From Limnochordia bacterium (GTDB lineage Bacteria; Bacillota; Limnochordia; Darwinibacteriales; DTU012), in the NCBI GenBank assembly GCA_007116995.1, contig SKHL01000098.1, positions 1 through 5,809 of the forward strand: a stretch of 5,809 nucleotides of DNA, given 5' to 3'. A program made the translations under genes and the position numbers. Below the pieces are notes generated by a model that saw nothing but the letters and a program-made list of their open reading frames with translations, was not told the origin of the DNA and made no database searches. Positions 1 to 5,513 of the stretch are shown one piece after another. How positions within the stretch are numbered: position 1 is the stretch's first letter; the number at the start of each line of letters is the position of its first letter.

Positions 1-854
1 AAGGCATGGATAACGCCTATGGGCTATCTGTGCGTTTCCCCTCTATTGATGGAATGACCACGGGTTTTAAACGAAAGGACTTAATTATTTTAGCGGCCCG
101 ACCTAGTATGGGTAAAACAGCCTTTGCCATGAATATGGTTATGAATGTAGCCAAACGGAATATACCTGCATTGATCTTCAGTCTTGAAATGGATGATGAG
201 CAAATTGGCGATCGGATCGTGCTTAACGAATACTTTCGCTATAAAGAGCAAAGGGGCATGGAAATTACCTCGAATGAATACCAAACTAAGTTAAGTGATG
301 AGCAGTTCTCCCGCACCCAACAGATTTTTAACGAGCTATACAAACTACCTATAACCATTGTGGATAGACGGGGGTTAACCTGTGCGGAAATACGAGCAAA
401 AGCCCGCAAGATAAAGGCAGAAAACCCAAATTTAGGTTTAATTATTATAGACTATTTGCAGTTAATTAAGCCCCCCACCCAAGTCGGAGGCCGTAGTTGG
501 TCACTATTAGTGGGAGAAATCGTTCGTGAGCTACGGGATTTAGCAGGAGAACTAGATTTGCCTATCATACTATTATCCCAGCTGAATCGTTCGGTAGAGA
601 GCAGAGATAATAAACGTCCGATGATGTCGGATCTGCGGGATTCTGGTAATATTGAGGAATTCGCCGATGCTGTGATCTTCTTATATCGAGATGAATACTA
701 TTATCCAGATCAGGCTGAGGAGAATGGAACCCAAGGTGTGGTAGAAGTGATTTTTGCTAAGCAAAGAAAAGGGCCTACCGGAACGGTTCGTCTCCGATTT
801 ATTAAGGAGTATACTCGCTTTATTGATGAATTTATAAATGAGGTGAATGCCTAA
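1..854 (+). CDS. dnaB: DnaB-family replicative helicase, C-terminal ATPase part (5' end cut by window)
   Basis: This is the RecA-like ATPase half of a hexameric 5'-3' DNA helicase that unwinds DNA at replication forks. Counting from the ATG at position 6, I see Walker A ARPSMGKT (31-38), the catalytic glutamate in SLEM (61), the GLTCAEIRAKAR segment (123-134), Walker B LIIIDYLQL (145-153), SQLNRSVE (191-198), LRDSGNIEE (210-218) and the KQRKGPTGT arginine-finger hairpin (252-260). Full DnaB is about 440 residues, so the N-terminal primase-interacting domain should lie upstream. The ATG at position 6 sits inside the linker/ATPase start and is not the real start. The stretches after SLEM and after Walker B (GGRSWSLLVGEIVREL) diverge from typical DnaB, and the gene lies by rsmA rather than by rplI, so it may be a paralog rather than the main helicase. 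It probably shares a transcript with the next two genes. Family assignment is firm; the paralog status is inference. Confidence 0.9.
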   Translation, partial: GMDNAYGLSVRFPSIDGMTTGFKRKDLIILAARPSMGKTAFAMNMVMNVAKRNIPALIFSLEMDDEQIGDRIVLNEYFRYKEQRGMEITSNEYQTKLSDEQFSRTQQIFNELYKLPITIVDRRGLTCAEIRAKARKIKAENPNLGLIIIDYLQLIKPPTQVGGRSWSLLVGEIVRELRDLAGELDLPIILLSQLNRSVESRDNKRPMMSDLRDSGNIEEFADAVIFLYRDEYYYPDQAEENGTQGVVEVIFAKQRKGPTGTVRLRFIKEYTRFIDEFINEVNA

Positions 855-856
855 CT

Positions 857-1069
857 ATGGCCTTATTTGAGGAGTTAGAACGGGTCAAATTACGGTTTAT
901 CACGACCTGCGAGAAGTTATTAGTAAAAGAGTGCATATCTGAGGATGATTTTGAACAGATACTATCTTTACTGGATAATTTAGATGACTATACGGAGGAA
1001 CAACTAAATGAGGAGCTTGCCCGATTGACCAAGGGCCGATTTGATTTATCATTTTGGGAAAACAGGTAA
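857..1069 (+). CDS. Small acidic protein of unknown function (70 aa)
   Basis: I do not recognise this family. The protein is 70 residues, rich in Glu, Asp and Leu, with no Cys pair, signal peptide or membrane segment. It looks all-helical: a first helix MALFEELERVKLRF, then a region with CEKLLVKECISEDDFEQIL, an acidic middle (LDNLDDYTEEQLNEELARL) and a basic/aromatic tail (TKGRFDLSFWENR). The ATG lies two bases after the helicase stop, with a GAGGTG ribosome site at 840-845 inside the end of the helicase gene, so translation is probably coupled. This and the regular codon usage argue for a real gene. A role as a partner or regulator of the helicase is possible from the arrangement alone, with no motif to back it. 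Confidence 0.72.
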   Translation: MALFEELERVKLRFITTCEKLLVKECISEDDFEQILSLLDNLDDYTEEQLNEELARLTKGRFDLSFWENR

Positions 1070-1098
1070 TTTCCTGGGAAATATAAAGGAGAGATACA

Positions 1099-1971
1099 GT
1101 GGATAATCATCGTTTAGTTTCCCCTAGCTATGTAAAAGAGATCATTAATGAGTATCAATTTCGGTTTAAAAAGCGCTTTGGCCAAAACTTTCTAGTCGAT
1201 GGAAATATTTTGCAGAAAATCTTACATAGTGCGGAGTTAACTGAACAGGATTTTGTGATTGAAGTAGGTACTGGACTGGGCACATTGACCACCAAACTCG
1301 CACCCCACTGTCGCAAGGTGATTAGTTTTGAGATTGACCATGACTTGGTTAAAATCGTCACTGAGAGAATCAATAATAAGAATGTGCAAATAATATCTAG
1401 TGATGCCTTATCCTTAGACTGGCTGGACGTGCTCACCCAAGGTGGATGGCAAGGAGAACCAGTTAAGCTTGTAGCCAATCTTCCCTATTACTTAACTACC
1501 CGCCTAATTATGAAGGCCCTAGAGGGTAATGTTCCTTTTACTGAAGTTGTGGTAATGGTGCAAAAGGAGGTAGCTGAAAGGATTATGGCGATCCCAGGGA
1601 CGAAAGCCTATGGAGTTCTTAGCGTTGCTGTGGCCTATTATGCCCAAGCGTCACTAGTGGCTAAGGCTCCCCGGACGGTATTTATGCCTGCACCCGATGT
1701 AGACTCTGCTGTGGTTAAACTTTCCACCATATTACCACCAGTTGCTGTGGCTCCGAATGACTTATTTTCTGTGGTGCGGGCCGCTTTTGGGCAACGGCGC
1801 AAGACAATTAGAAATACCCTGCGGAGTCTTTGTAAAAATTGGAAAATCACTGATGACCAATTAGAACAGGTCTTAATCGATCTAGATATATCACCAAGCC
1901 TTCGTGGAGAAACCTTATCTCTACCACAATTCGGAGCATTGACCGAAAGGCTAATCGTCTTACGGAGGTAG
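1099..1971 (+). CDS. rsmA: RsmA/KsgA 16S rRNA (adenine1518-N6/adenine1519-N6)-dimethyltransferase
   Basis: The enzyme uses S-adenosylmethionine to place four methyl groups on two adjacent adenines near the 3' end of 16S rRNA, late in 30S subunit assembly in the cytoplasm. Visible hallmarks are KKRFGQNFL (24-32), SAM motif I VIEVGTGLGTLT (53-64), the acidic SAM-ribose residue E78 in SFEID, D102 in SSDAL, and the catalytic NLPYY (127-131). The C-terminal part has the usual AAFGQRRKTIRNTLR helix. At 290 residues it is of normal family length. The start is a GTG at 1099, six bases after a clear AAAGGAGA site (1085-1092). Motif I has T58 where many relatives have P, which is a mild variation. The 29-base gap from the previous gene suggests an operon. 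No hairpin terminator is visible after the stop. The order rsmA then yabG and veg downstream is as in Bacillus, apart from the ykuK-type gene in between. Confidence 0.97.
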   Translation: MDNHRLVSPSYVKEIINEYQFRFKKRFGQNFLVDGNILQKILHSAELTEQDFVIEVGTGLGTLTTKLAPHCRKVISFEIDHDLVKIVTERINNKNVQIISSDALSLDWLDVLTQGGWQGEPVKLVANLPYYLTTRLIMKALEGNVPFTEVVVMVQKEVAERIMAIPGTKAYGVLSVAVAYYAQASLVAKAPRTVFMPAPDVDSAVVKLSTILPPVAVAPNDLFSVVRAAFGQRRKTIRNTLRSLCKNWKITDDQLEQVLIDLDISPSLRGETLSLPQFGALTERLIVLRR

Positions 1972-2001
1972 GATAGTGTCAAACCCTGGATTTTAAAATT
2001 A

Positions 2002-2030
2002 TTGTTTTCCTGCGGGTTCTCTGATATAAT
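2002..2030 (+). promoter_or_regulatory. Sigma-A promoter with extended -10 for the YkuK-type gene
   Basis: The -35 box is TTGTTT (2002-2007), followed by a 17-base spacer and a perfect TATAAT (2025-2030) preceded by TG at 2022-2023, the extended -10 element. Predicted transcription starts near 2037. It lies in the 130-base gap between rsmA and the TTG start chosen for the next gene, giving a leader of about 65 bases. The -35 is weak but the extended -10 compensates. Confidence 0.7.
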
Positions 2031-2089
2031 TAATCAGTGCACTTTTCTCAGTGAACCGATCTTTTTACTTCTTTGCTGACGGCTTAAAA

Positions 2090-2096
2090 GAAGGTG
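2090..2096 (+). promoter_or_regulatory. Ribosome binding site deciding a TTG start
   Basis: GAAGGTG matches the 16S anti-SD complement GGAGGTG at six of seven bases and lies five bases before an in-frame TTG at 2102. The upstream in-frame GTG at 2051 has only pyrimidine-rich sequence (ACTTTTCTCA) before it and no ribosome site. This is the main reason for choosing the TTG. Confidence 0.7.
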
Positions 2097-2101
2097 GTAA
2101 A

Positions 2102-2578
2102 TTGAATTTTATTAGTCCGACACATGGACCCATGGACTTTGACGATGTTTTTGACGATATTCTTAATTATGCGCAAGCAAATCCAGAGGAAAAGTATCTA
2201 CTAATCATCGGTACCGACTCGCAGCAACACGAAAACAAGGGGGCAGTGTGTTATGTGACAGCTCTTATTGTCCATCGGCAGGGCAAGGGAGGCCGCTTCT
2301 TCTATCGGCGAGAAATGGACAGGATGAGCAGAAGCCTACGGCAGCGTATTTTCTATGAAACCTCCCGCAGCTTAGTATTAGCCTCTGTTTTGACAGAAAA
2401 GTTAGCTGACTCGGGTCAAGACTTCAATATTGAAATCCATCTGGATGTGGGCAACAATGGGGCAACGAAGAATCTAATCAAGGAAGTAGTCGGAATGGTT
2501 GTGGGTTCTGGATTCCATGCCCGGATAAAGCCCGAGTCCTACGGGGCTTCTTCTGTTGCTGATAAGTATACGAAATGA
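2102..2578 (+). CDS. ykuK: YkuK-like DUF458 protein, RNase H-like fold
   Basis: This protein belongs to the DUF458 family, typified by Bacillus YkuK, whose fold is predicted to be RNase H-like. The exact biochemical role is not established. From the TTG at 2102 it is 158 residues. It begins with the family-type segment FISPTHGPMDFDDVFDDI and then has IIGTDSQ (35-41), where D39 is the first candidate metal ligand on strand one. Other candidates are E71, D115 in HLDVGNNG (113-120) and D154 in SSVADKYTK (150-158), spaced like the acidic residues of RNase H enzymes. The longer reading from a GTG at 2051 adds 17 residues that do not resemble the family and has no ribosome site, so I reject it, although automated pipelines may use it. 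It has its own sigma-A promoter upstream and a strong terminator downstream, so it looks monocistronic. Nuclease activity is inference from fold. Confidence 0.85.
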   Translation: MNFISPTHGPMDFDDVFDDILNYAQANPEEKYLLIIGTDSQQHENKGAVCYVTALIVHRQGKGGRFFYRREMDRMSRSLRQRIFYETSRSLVLASVLTEKLADSGQDFNIEIHLDVGNNGATKNLIKEVVGMVVGSGFHARIKPESYGASSVADKYTK

Positions 2579-2646
2579 CAAGTCACCAAACATCAAAATC
2601 CAGAGTTCGATGATTTAGGTAGGGTTCATAGAATAAGTCCCTTTTT

Positions 2647-2698
2647 GAGTAGTACTCTCGTCCTGTTTTATTAGGTCGAGAGCACTACTCTTTTTCTT
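2647..2698 (+). terminator. Strong rho-independent terminator after the YkuK-type gene
   Basis: The arms 2647-2660 (GAGTAGTACTCTCG) and 2677-2690 (CGAGAGCACTACTC) pair over 14 positions with one A-C mismatch. After a T-T mismatch, CCT/AGG adds three more pairs around an eight-base loop. The run TTTTTCTTT follows at 2691-2699. There is no A-run on the 5' side, so it should act only on + strand transcripts. It ends just before the yabG promoter -10 box. Confidence 0.92.
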
Positions 2699-2711
2699 TG
2701 TTCATAGGATA
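2684..2711 (+). promoter_or_regulatory. Candidate sigma-K (late mother-cell) promoter of yabG
   Basis: CATAGGATA (2703-2711) fits the sigma-K -10 consensus CATAnnnTA. An AC at 2684-2685 (context CACT) lies 17 bases upstream, as expected for the short sigma-K -35. Transcription would start near 2718, just ahead of the yabG ribosome site GGAGGTG (2721-2727). Bacillus and C. difficile yabG are known to be sigma-K controlled, which supports the reading. The -35 part lies inside the descending arm of the preceding terminator. Confidence 0.62.
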
Positions 2712-2732
2712 GATCGACACGGAGGTGTCATT

Positions 2733-3575
2733 ATGGACAGAATACGAGAAGGAGATATGGTTACCCGGCGTTCCTATGGAGAAGACATTATTTTTTATGT
2801 GACTAAGATAGAGGAAAACGGGGTAGCCATAGCCCAATTAGTTGGTGCTAATGTGAGACTGTTCGCAGACAGTCCTTTAACCGACTTAATCTCCGTAAAT
2901 TATCGGCAAAAAAGTGGACACCGTTCAGCACTAAAGCAAATAATCAACGCAATAATTGTTGGCCGTAGTCCATTATCAAAGCAATTAGAGCTAAAGGGAA
3001 GCGAACCCCGCACAGATTATCAAGTATTCCCAGGCAAGGTCTTGCATATCGATGGAGAACAACACTATTTAACGCAATGCTTAGAGCTGTACAAGAATCT
3101 GAAAGTGCCCGTGGTAGGATTAAACATTCGAGAGGCCAAGCAGCCTAGTGAAGTTCGAACAGTATTAGAGAAACACCGTCCGGATATACTAGTAATTACT
3201 GGACACGATGGGTTGGTGAGAAAACAAAGTGACCGAGATCGACTAGTTAACTATCGTTCGTCGGGTTTCTTCGTCGAAGCTGTTAAGCAAGCTCGCTTAT
3301 ATGAAACGGATAAGGACGGGTTAGTTATTATAGCAGGGGCTTGTCAAAGTCATTTTGAGGCATTAATAGAGGCGGGGGCTAATTTCGCAAGTGCACCGAA
3401 TCGAGTGATGATTCATTGTTTTGATCCGGTCTTCATAGCAGAAAAAGTTTCTTTCACCTCATTCTATCACGTGCTAGATATGCAGCAGATCCTACAGACC
3501 ACTGTTAGTGGTATTAATGGAATTGGTGGGTTAGAAACGCGAGGTAAGATGCGCTTAGGATATCCTATTACTTAG
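2733..3575 (+). CDS. yabG: YabG sporulation-specific protease
   Basis: YabG is a cysteine-type peptidase (MEROPS U57 historically) made in the mother cell late in sporulation. In Bacillus it trims coat proteins such as SafA and SpoIVA; in C. difficile it processes preproSleC and CspBA. The 280 residues match the family length (about 290). The N-terminal part (1-55) is a small beta-barrel-like segment beginning REGDMVTRRSYGEDIIFYV. The protease part shows VFPGKVLHIDGE (98-109), VPVVGLNIREAKQP (125-138), TGHDG (156-160) with H158, and GACQSHFEALI (202-212) with C204. H158 and C204 are the likely catalytic pair. The ATG at 2733 is five bases after a strong GGAGGTG. It follows a terminator and a sigma-K-like promoter, so it is probably switched on only late in sporulation. 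No terminator is visible between it and veg. Confidence 0.96.
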   Translation: MDRIREGDMVTRRSYGEDIIFYVTKIEENGVAIAQLVGANVRLFADSPLTDLISVNYRQKSGHRSALKQIINAIIVGRSPLSKQLELKGSEPRTDYQVFPGKVLHIDGEQHYLTQCLELYKNLKVPVVGLNIREAKQPSEVRTVLEKHRPDILVITGHDGLVRKQSDRDRLVNYRSSGFFVEAVKQARLYETDKDGLVIIAGACQSHFEALIEAGANFASAPNRVMIHCFDPVFIAEKVSFTSFYHVLDMQQILQTTVSGINGIGGLETRGKMRLGYPIT

Positions 3576-3605
3576 GAATAACAGCAAATAGGTTAATTAT
3601 ACATG

Positions 3606-3626
3606 AAAAAAAAAGAAAAATTTTTT
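3606..3626 (+). promoter_or_regulatory. A-tract/T-tract upstream of the veg promoters (UP-element-like)
   Basis: Nine A (3606-3614), one G, five A (3616-3620) and six T (3621-3626) lie ten bases before the first TTGACA. Such tracts contact the RNA polymerase alpha subunit and bend DNA. The position fits an UP element for the upstream veg promoter. The function is inferred from composition and position only. Confidence 0.5.
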
Positions 3627-3635
3627 GAGATGTGC

Positions 3636-3665
3636 TTGACAGGAAAGGCTTCTACTTGGTACAAT
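3636..3665 (+). promoter_or_regulatory. veg promoter P1 (sigma-A)
   Basis: A perfect TTGACA (3636-3641), an 18-base spacer and TACAAT (3660-3665), with expected initiation near 3672. The boxes resemble those of the strong Bacillus veg promoter (TTGACA/TACAAT). It initiates just upstream of or within the -35 of P2, so the two promoters could interfere. Confidence 0.78.
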
Positions 3666-3674
3666 ATATGTTTA

Positions 3675-3703
3675 TTGACAATCTACCCAAATTGTAGTAT
3701 AAT
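3675..3703 (+). promoter_or_regulatory. veg promoter P2 (perfect-consensus sigma-A)
   Basis: TTGACA (3675-3680), exactly 17 bases, then TATAAT (3698-3703): a full consensus vegetative promoter. Initiation is expected near 3710, giving a leader of about 28 bases to the veg ATG with the ribosome site in between. It is one of the best matches possible, implying high expression in growing cells. Confidence 0.9.
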
Positions 3704-3737
3704 TAGAGAAACAAGTCGGTACAAGGAAGGTGAGCGC

Positions 3738-4004
3738 ATGGTAACAAAGATTAATCCATTAGATCAGATTAAGCTCAATCTAGAAGCTTGTATTGGAAAA
3801 AAGATTAAGCTAAAGGCAAATAAAGGACGTAAGAAGATCATAGAAGCTGAAGGCGTACTAGAAAACACATACCCTAAGGTATTTGTGGTCAAGTTAGATA
3901 AATCCAGTGCCGTGAAACGAATGTCCTACACTTATGCGGATATTTTAACGGAGACTGTTGAGCTAACCGTAGAAAATAATCGAATTGGGAGTGTAAGCAT
4001 GTAA
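3738..4004 (+). CDS. veg: Veg family protein
   Basis: Veg is a small, abundant protein conserved in Firmicutes. In Bacillus subtilis it stimulates biofilm genes by acting against the repressor SinR; its role in Clostridia is not settled. The 88 residues match the usual 85-90. Recognisable blocks are ACIGKKIKLKANKGRKKIIE (18-37), GVLENTYPKVFVVKLD (40-55), and MSYTYADILTETVELT (63-78), which matches the Bacillus SYSYADILTETVEL core. The open frame extends back to an ATG at 3603, but the two promoters lie inside that extension and the extra residues are unlike Veg. The ATG at 3738 has AAGGTG five bases upstream (3727-3732), so it is the start. The gene has its own promoters and a terminator, so it is mainly monocistronic although yabG transcripts may read into it. 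Confidence 0.97.
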   Translation: MVTKINPLDQIKLNLEACIGKKIKLKANKGRKKIIEAEGVLENTYPKVFVVKLDKSSAVKRMSYTYADILTETVELTVENNRIGSVSM

Positions 4005-4024
4005 AGGATATTCCTTTCCTTGCT

Positions 4025-4057
4025 AAAAAAGCATCGAGTAATTGGTGCTTTTTTTTT
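4025..4057 (+). terminator. Rho-independent terminator after veg
   Basis: GCATC (4031-4035) pairs with GGTGC (4044-4048), with one T-G wobble, around an eight-base loop. The pairing extends through AAAAAA (4025-4030) with the start of the nine-T run (4049-4057). The GC core is short but the T-run is excellent. The A-run on the 5' side means it could also stop transcripts from the - strand, though no - strand gene is seen nearby. Confidence 0.88.
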
Positions 4058-4072
4058 GTGGTTTTTTATGGT

Positions 4073-4081
4073 CATAGAGTA
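4073..4081 (+). promoter_or_regulatory. Possible sporulation -10 box (CATAnnnTA) before the LysM gene
   Basis: CATAGAGTA fits the sigma-K -10 consensus and sits right after the veg terminator, 75 bases before the next ATG. However, there is no AC at the expected -35 distance (the region is T-rich), nor a clear sigma-E -35. The rest of the 4058-4155 gap shows no other promoter I can support. It is offered as a weak candidate. Confidence 0.3.
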
Positions 4082-4155
4082 AAGAAGAGAAGGTGGGACT
4101 TTAAGAGATCACGCATCGGGCTTGGTTCTCGATAAGGGGGGAGTGAAAGGCAAGT

Positions 4156-5427
4156 ATGCTGCTAAAAAAAGCGAAGCGAAAATTAGGGTCTCGTAATTTA
4201 CGAGCAGGTAGCTATGGTAGTGATGTAGCACACCTACAACAACGCTTAGCCGATCTAGGATATGAACCAGGCCCTGATAATGGCCAGTTTGGGTATTTAA
4301 CCCAGGAAGCGCTCCAATACTTTCAACGGGACTATCGGTTGCGGATAGATGGTATCGCAGGGAAAGAGGTGTTTGCTGTTCTCTTACAAGAGCAGCTTCC
4401 TGTTCACCGTCGGGTCCATGTGGTCGAGCGGGGAGAAAGTCTAGCTCAAATAGCTAGTGGCTATGATATTGGGATTGAAGCCCTGCAAGCGTCTAATAAG
4501 AAGGGAGATCTCTATGCTGGTCAGAAGCTAATATTTTTCGATCGCCAGGTATGGGGAATTCAATATGCAGATATGATGGCGCAGGAATCCTTTCAGCGCA
4601 ACCAAAAGCTACTCACAGGTGTATTTAAAGCTCTTGCACTGAACCAAAATATAACCGGGATATCCATCGTAAAAGGAGTACCGAGTATTGGCATGATTCG
4701 GCTCCCCGAGGGGAATCAACTATTGCAGGCGCACAAGCTAATGACTAGTAGAAGACAGAAACGAGAGTGTCTTCAATACCTAGAGAAAATCAGTCACAGG
4801 TTTGATGGCCTATATCTTCCTTGGGATTCCTTTTATCGTGTTGACGGTAGTAGGTACCATAAATTTGTGCAGCGATTACGCAAGGTAATAGGCGAAAAAC
4901 ACCTAGTGATTATGTTTACTCCCCAAATGCCCAGCTGGAATGTATTTGGCGGCATAAATTTTCGAGATTTAAGTGCTGTCGTTAATAAAATCGTGGTTAG
5001 CATACCAACTCCGCGCACCGCTCAACCTTTAGTAGATAAGGACCAAAGTGAACGGTTAATTCATTCAGCGCTAAAGCTCATTCCATCCTGGAAAATTCTC
5101 TTGCGGATACCGGTTTATGCGGGTTTATGTGAGCATGGTACTAGTGACAAGGAGATAGAAACCCTGTCCCACCCAGCGGCCATGAACACGGTCTTTCGTC
5201 GCGGGGCGAAATTAATGAAAGATAAACAGGAACAGTTCTATTATCGCTACTACAATCAGGAAAAGGAAATGCATTTATGTATTACGAGTGTAGACCAGAT
5301 CTCCCAAACTATTAGGTTAGCCAATCGGTATAATCTAGCAGGGGTGGTCATTGATAATTTAGGGATGGAAGACAAGCGAATATGGTCCACCCTACAGAGT
5401 CAATTTAGTGTTGGAAAATTTTTGTAA
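4156..5427 (+). CDS. Peptidoglycan-binding/LysM protein with degenerate GH18-like domain, probable spore coat or cortex protein
   Basis: Three parts are visible in 423 residues. A PG_binding_1 domain (about 15-78) carries GSDVAHLQQRLADLGY and TQEALQYFQRDYRLRIDGIAG. A LysM domain (about 86-129) has VHVVERGESLAQIA and LYAGQKLIFF. The rest (about 135-417) follows the GH18 barrel of the spore lytic enzymes SleL/YaaH, shown best by the C-terminal match SVDQISQTIRLANRYNLAG...LGMEDKRIW. The domain that normally has DGxxxDxE reads DGLYLPWD (217-224), so the catalytic Glu and its partner Asp appear lost. It therefore probably binds cortex glycan or chitin-like sugars, or acts as a scaffold, rather than hydrolysing. 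There is no signal peptide, as usual for mother-cell coat proteins. The ATG at 4156 follows AAAGG (4146-4150) at five bases. It lies between veg and a SPOCS coat gene. Domain calls for the first two parts are firm; the GH18 relation is strong inference. Confidence 0.85.
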   Translation: MLLKKAKRKLGSRNLRAGSYGSDVAHLQQRLADLGYEPGPDNGQFGYLTQEALQYFQRDYRLRIDGIAGKEVFAVLLQEQLPVHRRVHVVERGESLAQIASGYDIGIEALQASNKKGDLYAGQKLIFFDRQVWGIQYADMMAQESFQRNQKLLTGVFKALALNQNITGISIVKGVPSIGMIRLPEGNQLLQAHKLMTSRRQKRECLQYLEKISHRFDGLYLPWDSFYRVDGSRYHKFVQRLRKVIGEKHLVIMFTPQMPSWNVFGGINFRDLSAVVNKIVVSIPTPRTAQPLVDKDQSERLIHSALKLIPSWKILLRIPVYAGLCEHGTSDKEIETLSHPAAMNTVFRRGAKLMKDKQEQFYYRYYNQEKEMHLCITSVDQISQTIRLANRYNLAGVVIDNLGMEDKRIWSTLQSQFSVGKFL

Positions 5428-5443
5428 ACCTGTCAGGGAATCA

Positions 5444-5473
5444 AACATTTTTTCCAAAGCCAGTTCATATATA
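5444..5473 (+). promoter_or_regulatory. Candidate sigma-E-type promoter for the SPOCS gene
   Basis: AACATTTT (5444-5451) resembles the sigma-E -35 (kmATATT) and CATATATA (5466-5473) resembles its -10 (CATACAnT), with a 14-base spacer. Initiation near 5481 would leave a leader of about 33 bases before the ATG, with AGGGGGGG (5501-5508) as ribosome site. SPOCS/SipL-type genes are early mother-cell genes, which fits. The surrounding region is AT-rich, so a chance match is possible. Confidence 0.35.
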
Positions 5474-5513
5474 TAAATGTAATTCTTTGTTGTTAACATA
5501 AGGGGGGGAAACG

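Noticed and set aside
6..8. ATG as the true start of the helicase gene
   Set aside because: The open frame runs to the window edge, and residues right after this ATG already belong to the linker and start of the ATPase domain; the N-terminal domain must lie upstream.
90..284. 64-residue - strand open frame within the helicase gene
   Set aside because: Antisense shadow of the ATPase domain; no family features.
1155..1982. Two open frames on the - strand within and across rsmA (1155-1478 and 1638-1982)
   Set aside because: They are antisense shadows of a well-supported gene, with no recognisable protein features.
1982..2607. Imperfect inverted repeat flanking the YkuK-type gene (1982-1996 and 2593-2607, 13 of 15 matching, with CTGGATTTT exact)
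   Set aside because: In a window this size several such matches are expected by chance; there is no transposase or target duplication, and the gene has ordinary composition.
3603..3737. N-terminal extension of veg from an ATG at 3603
   Set aside because: It has no good ribosome site, its residues are unlike Veg, and two strong promoters occupy the same bases.
3868..3876. CATACCCTA, a further CATAnnnTA sigma-K-like box
   Set aside because: It lies inside the veg coding region without a suitable -35 or a gene to drive; it shows that the box alone occurs by chance.
4085..4140. Possible structured leader or riboswitch before the LysM gene
   Set aside because: Only a four-base GAGA/TCTC pairing is seen, with no known riboswitch core.
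4833..5018. 61-residue - strand open frame within the LysM gene
   Set aside because: Antisense shadow; no family features.
5428..5460. Possible terminator after the LysM gene (CCTGTCAGG followed by T-rich sequence)
   Set aside because: The hairpin would have a one-base loop and the T-run is 14 or more bases away; not a credible intrinsic terminator.
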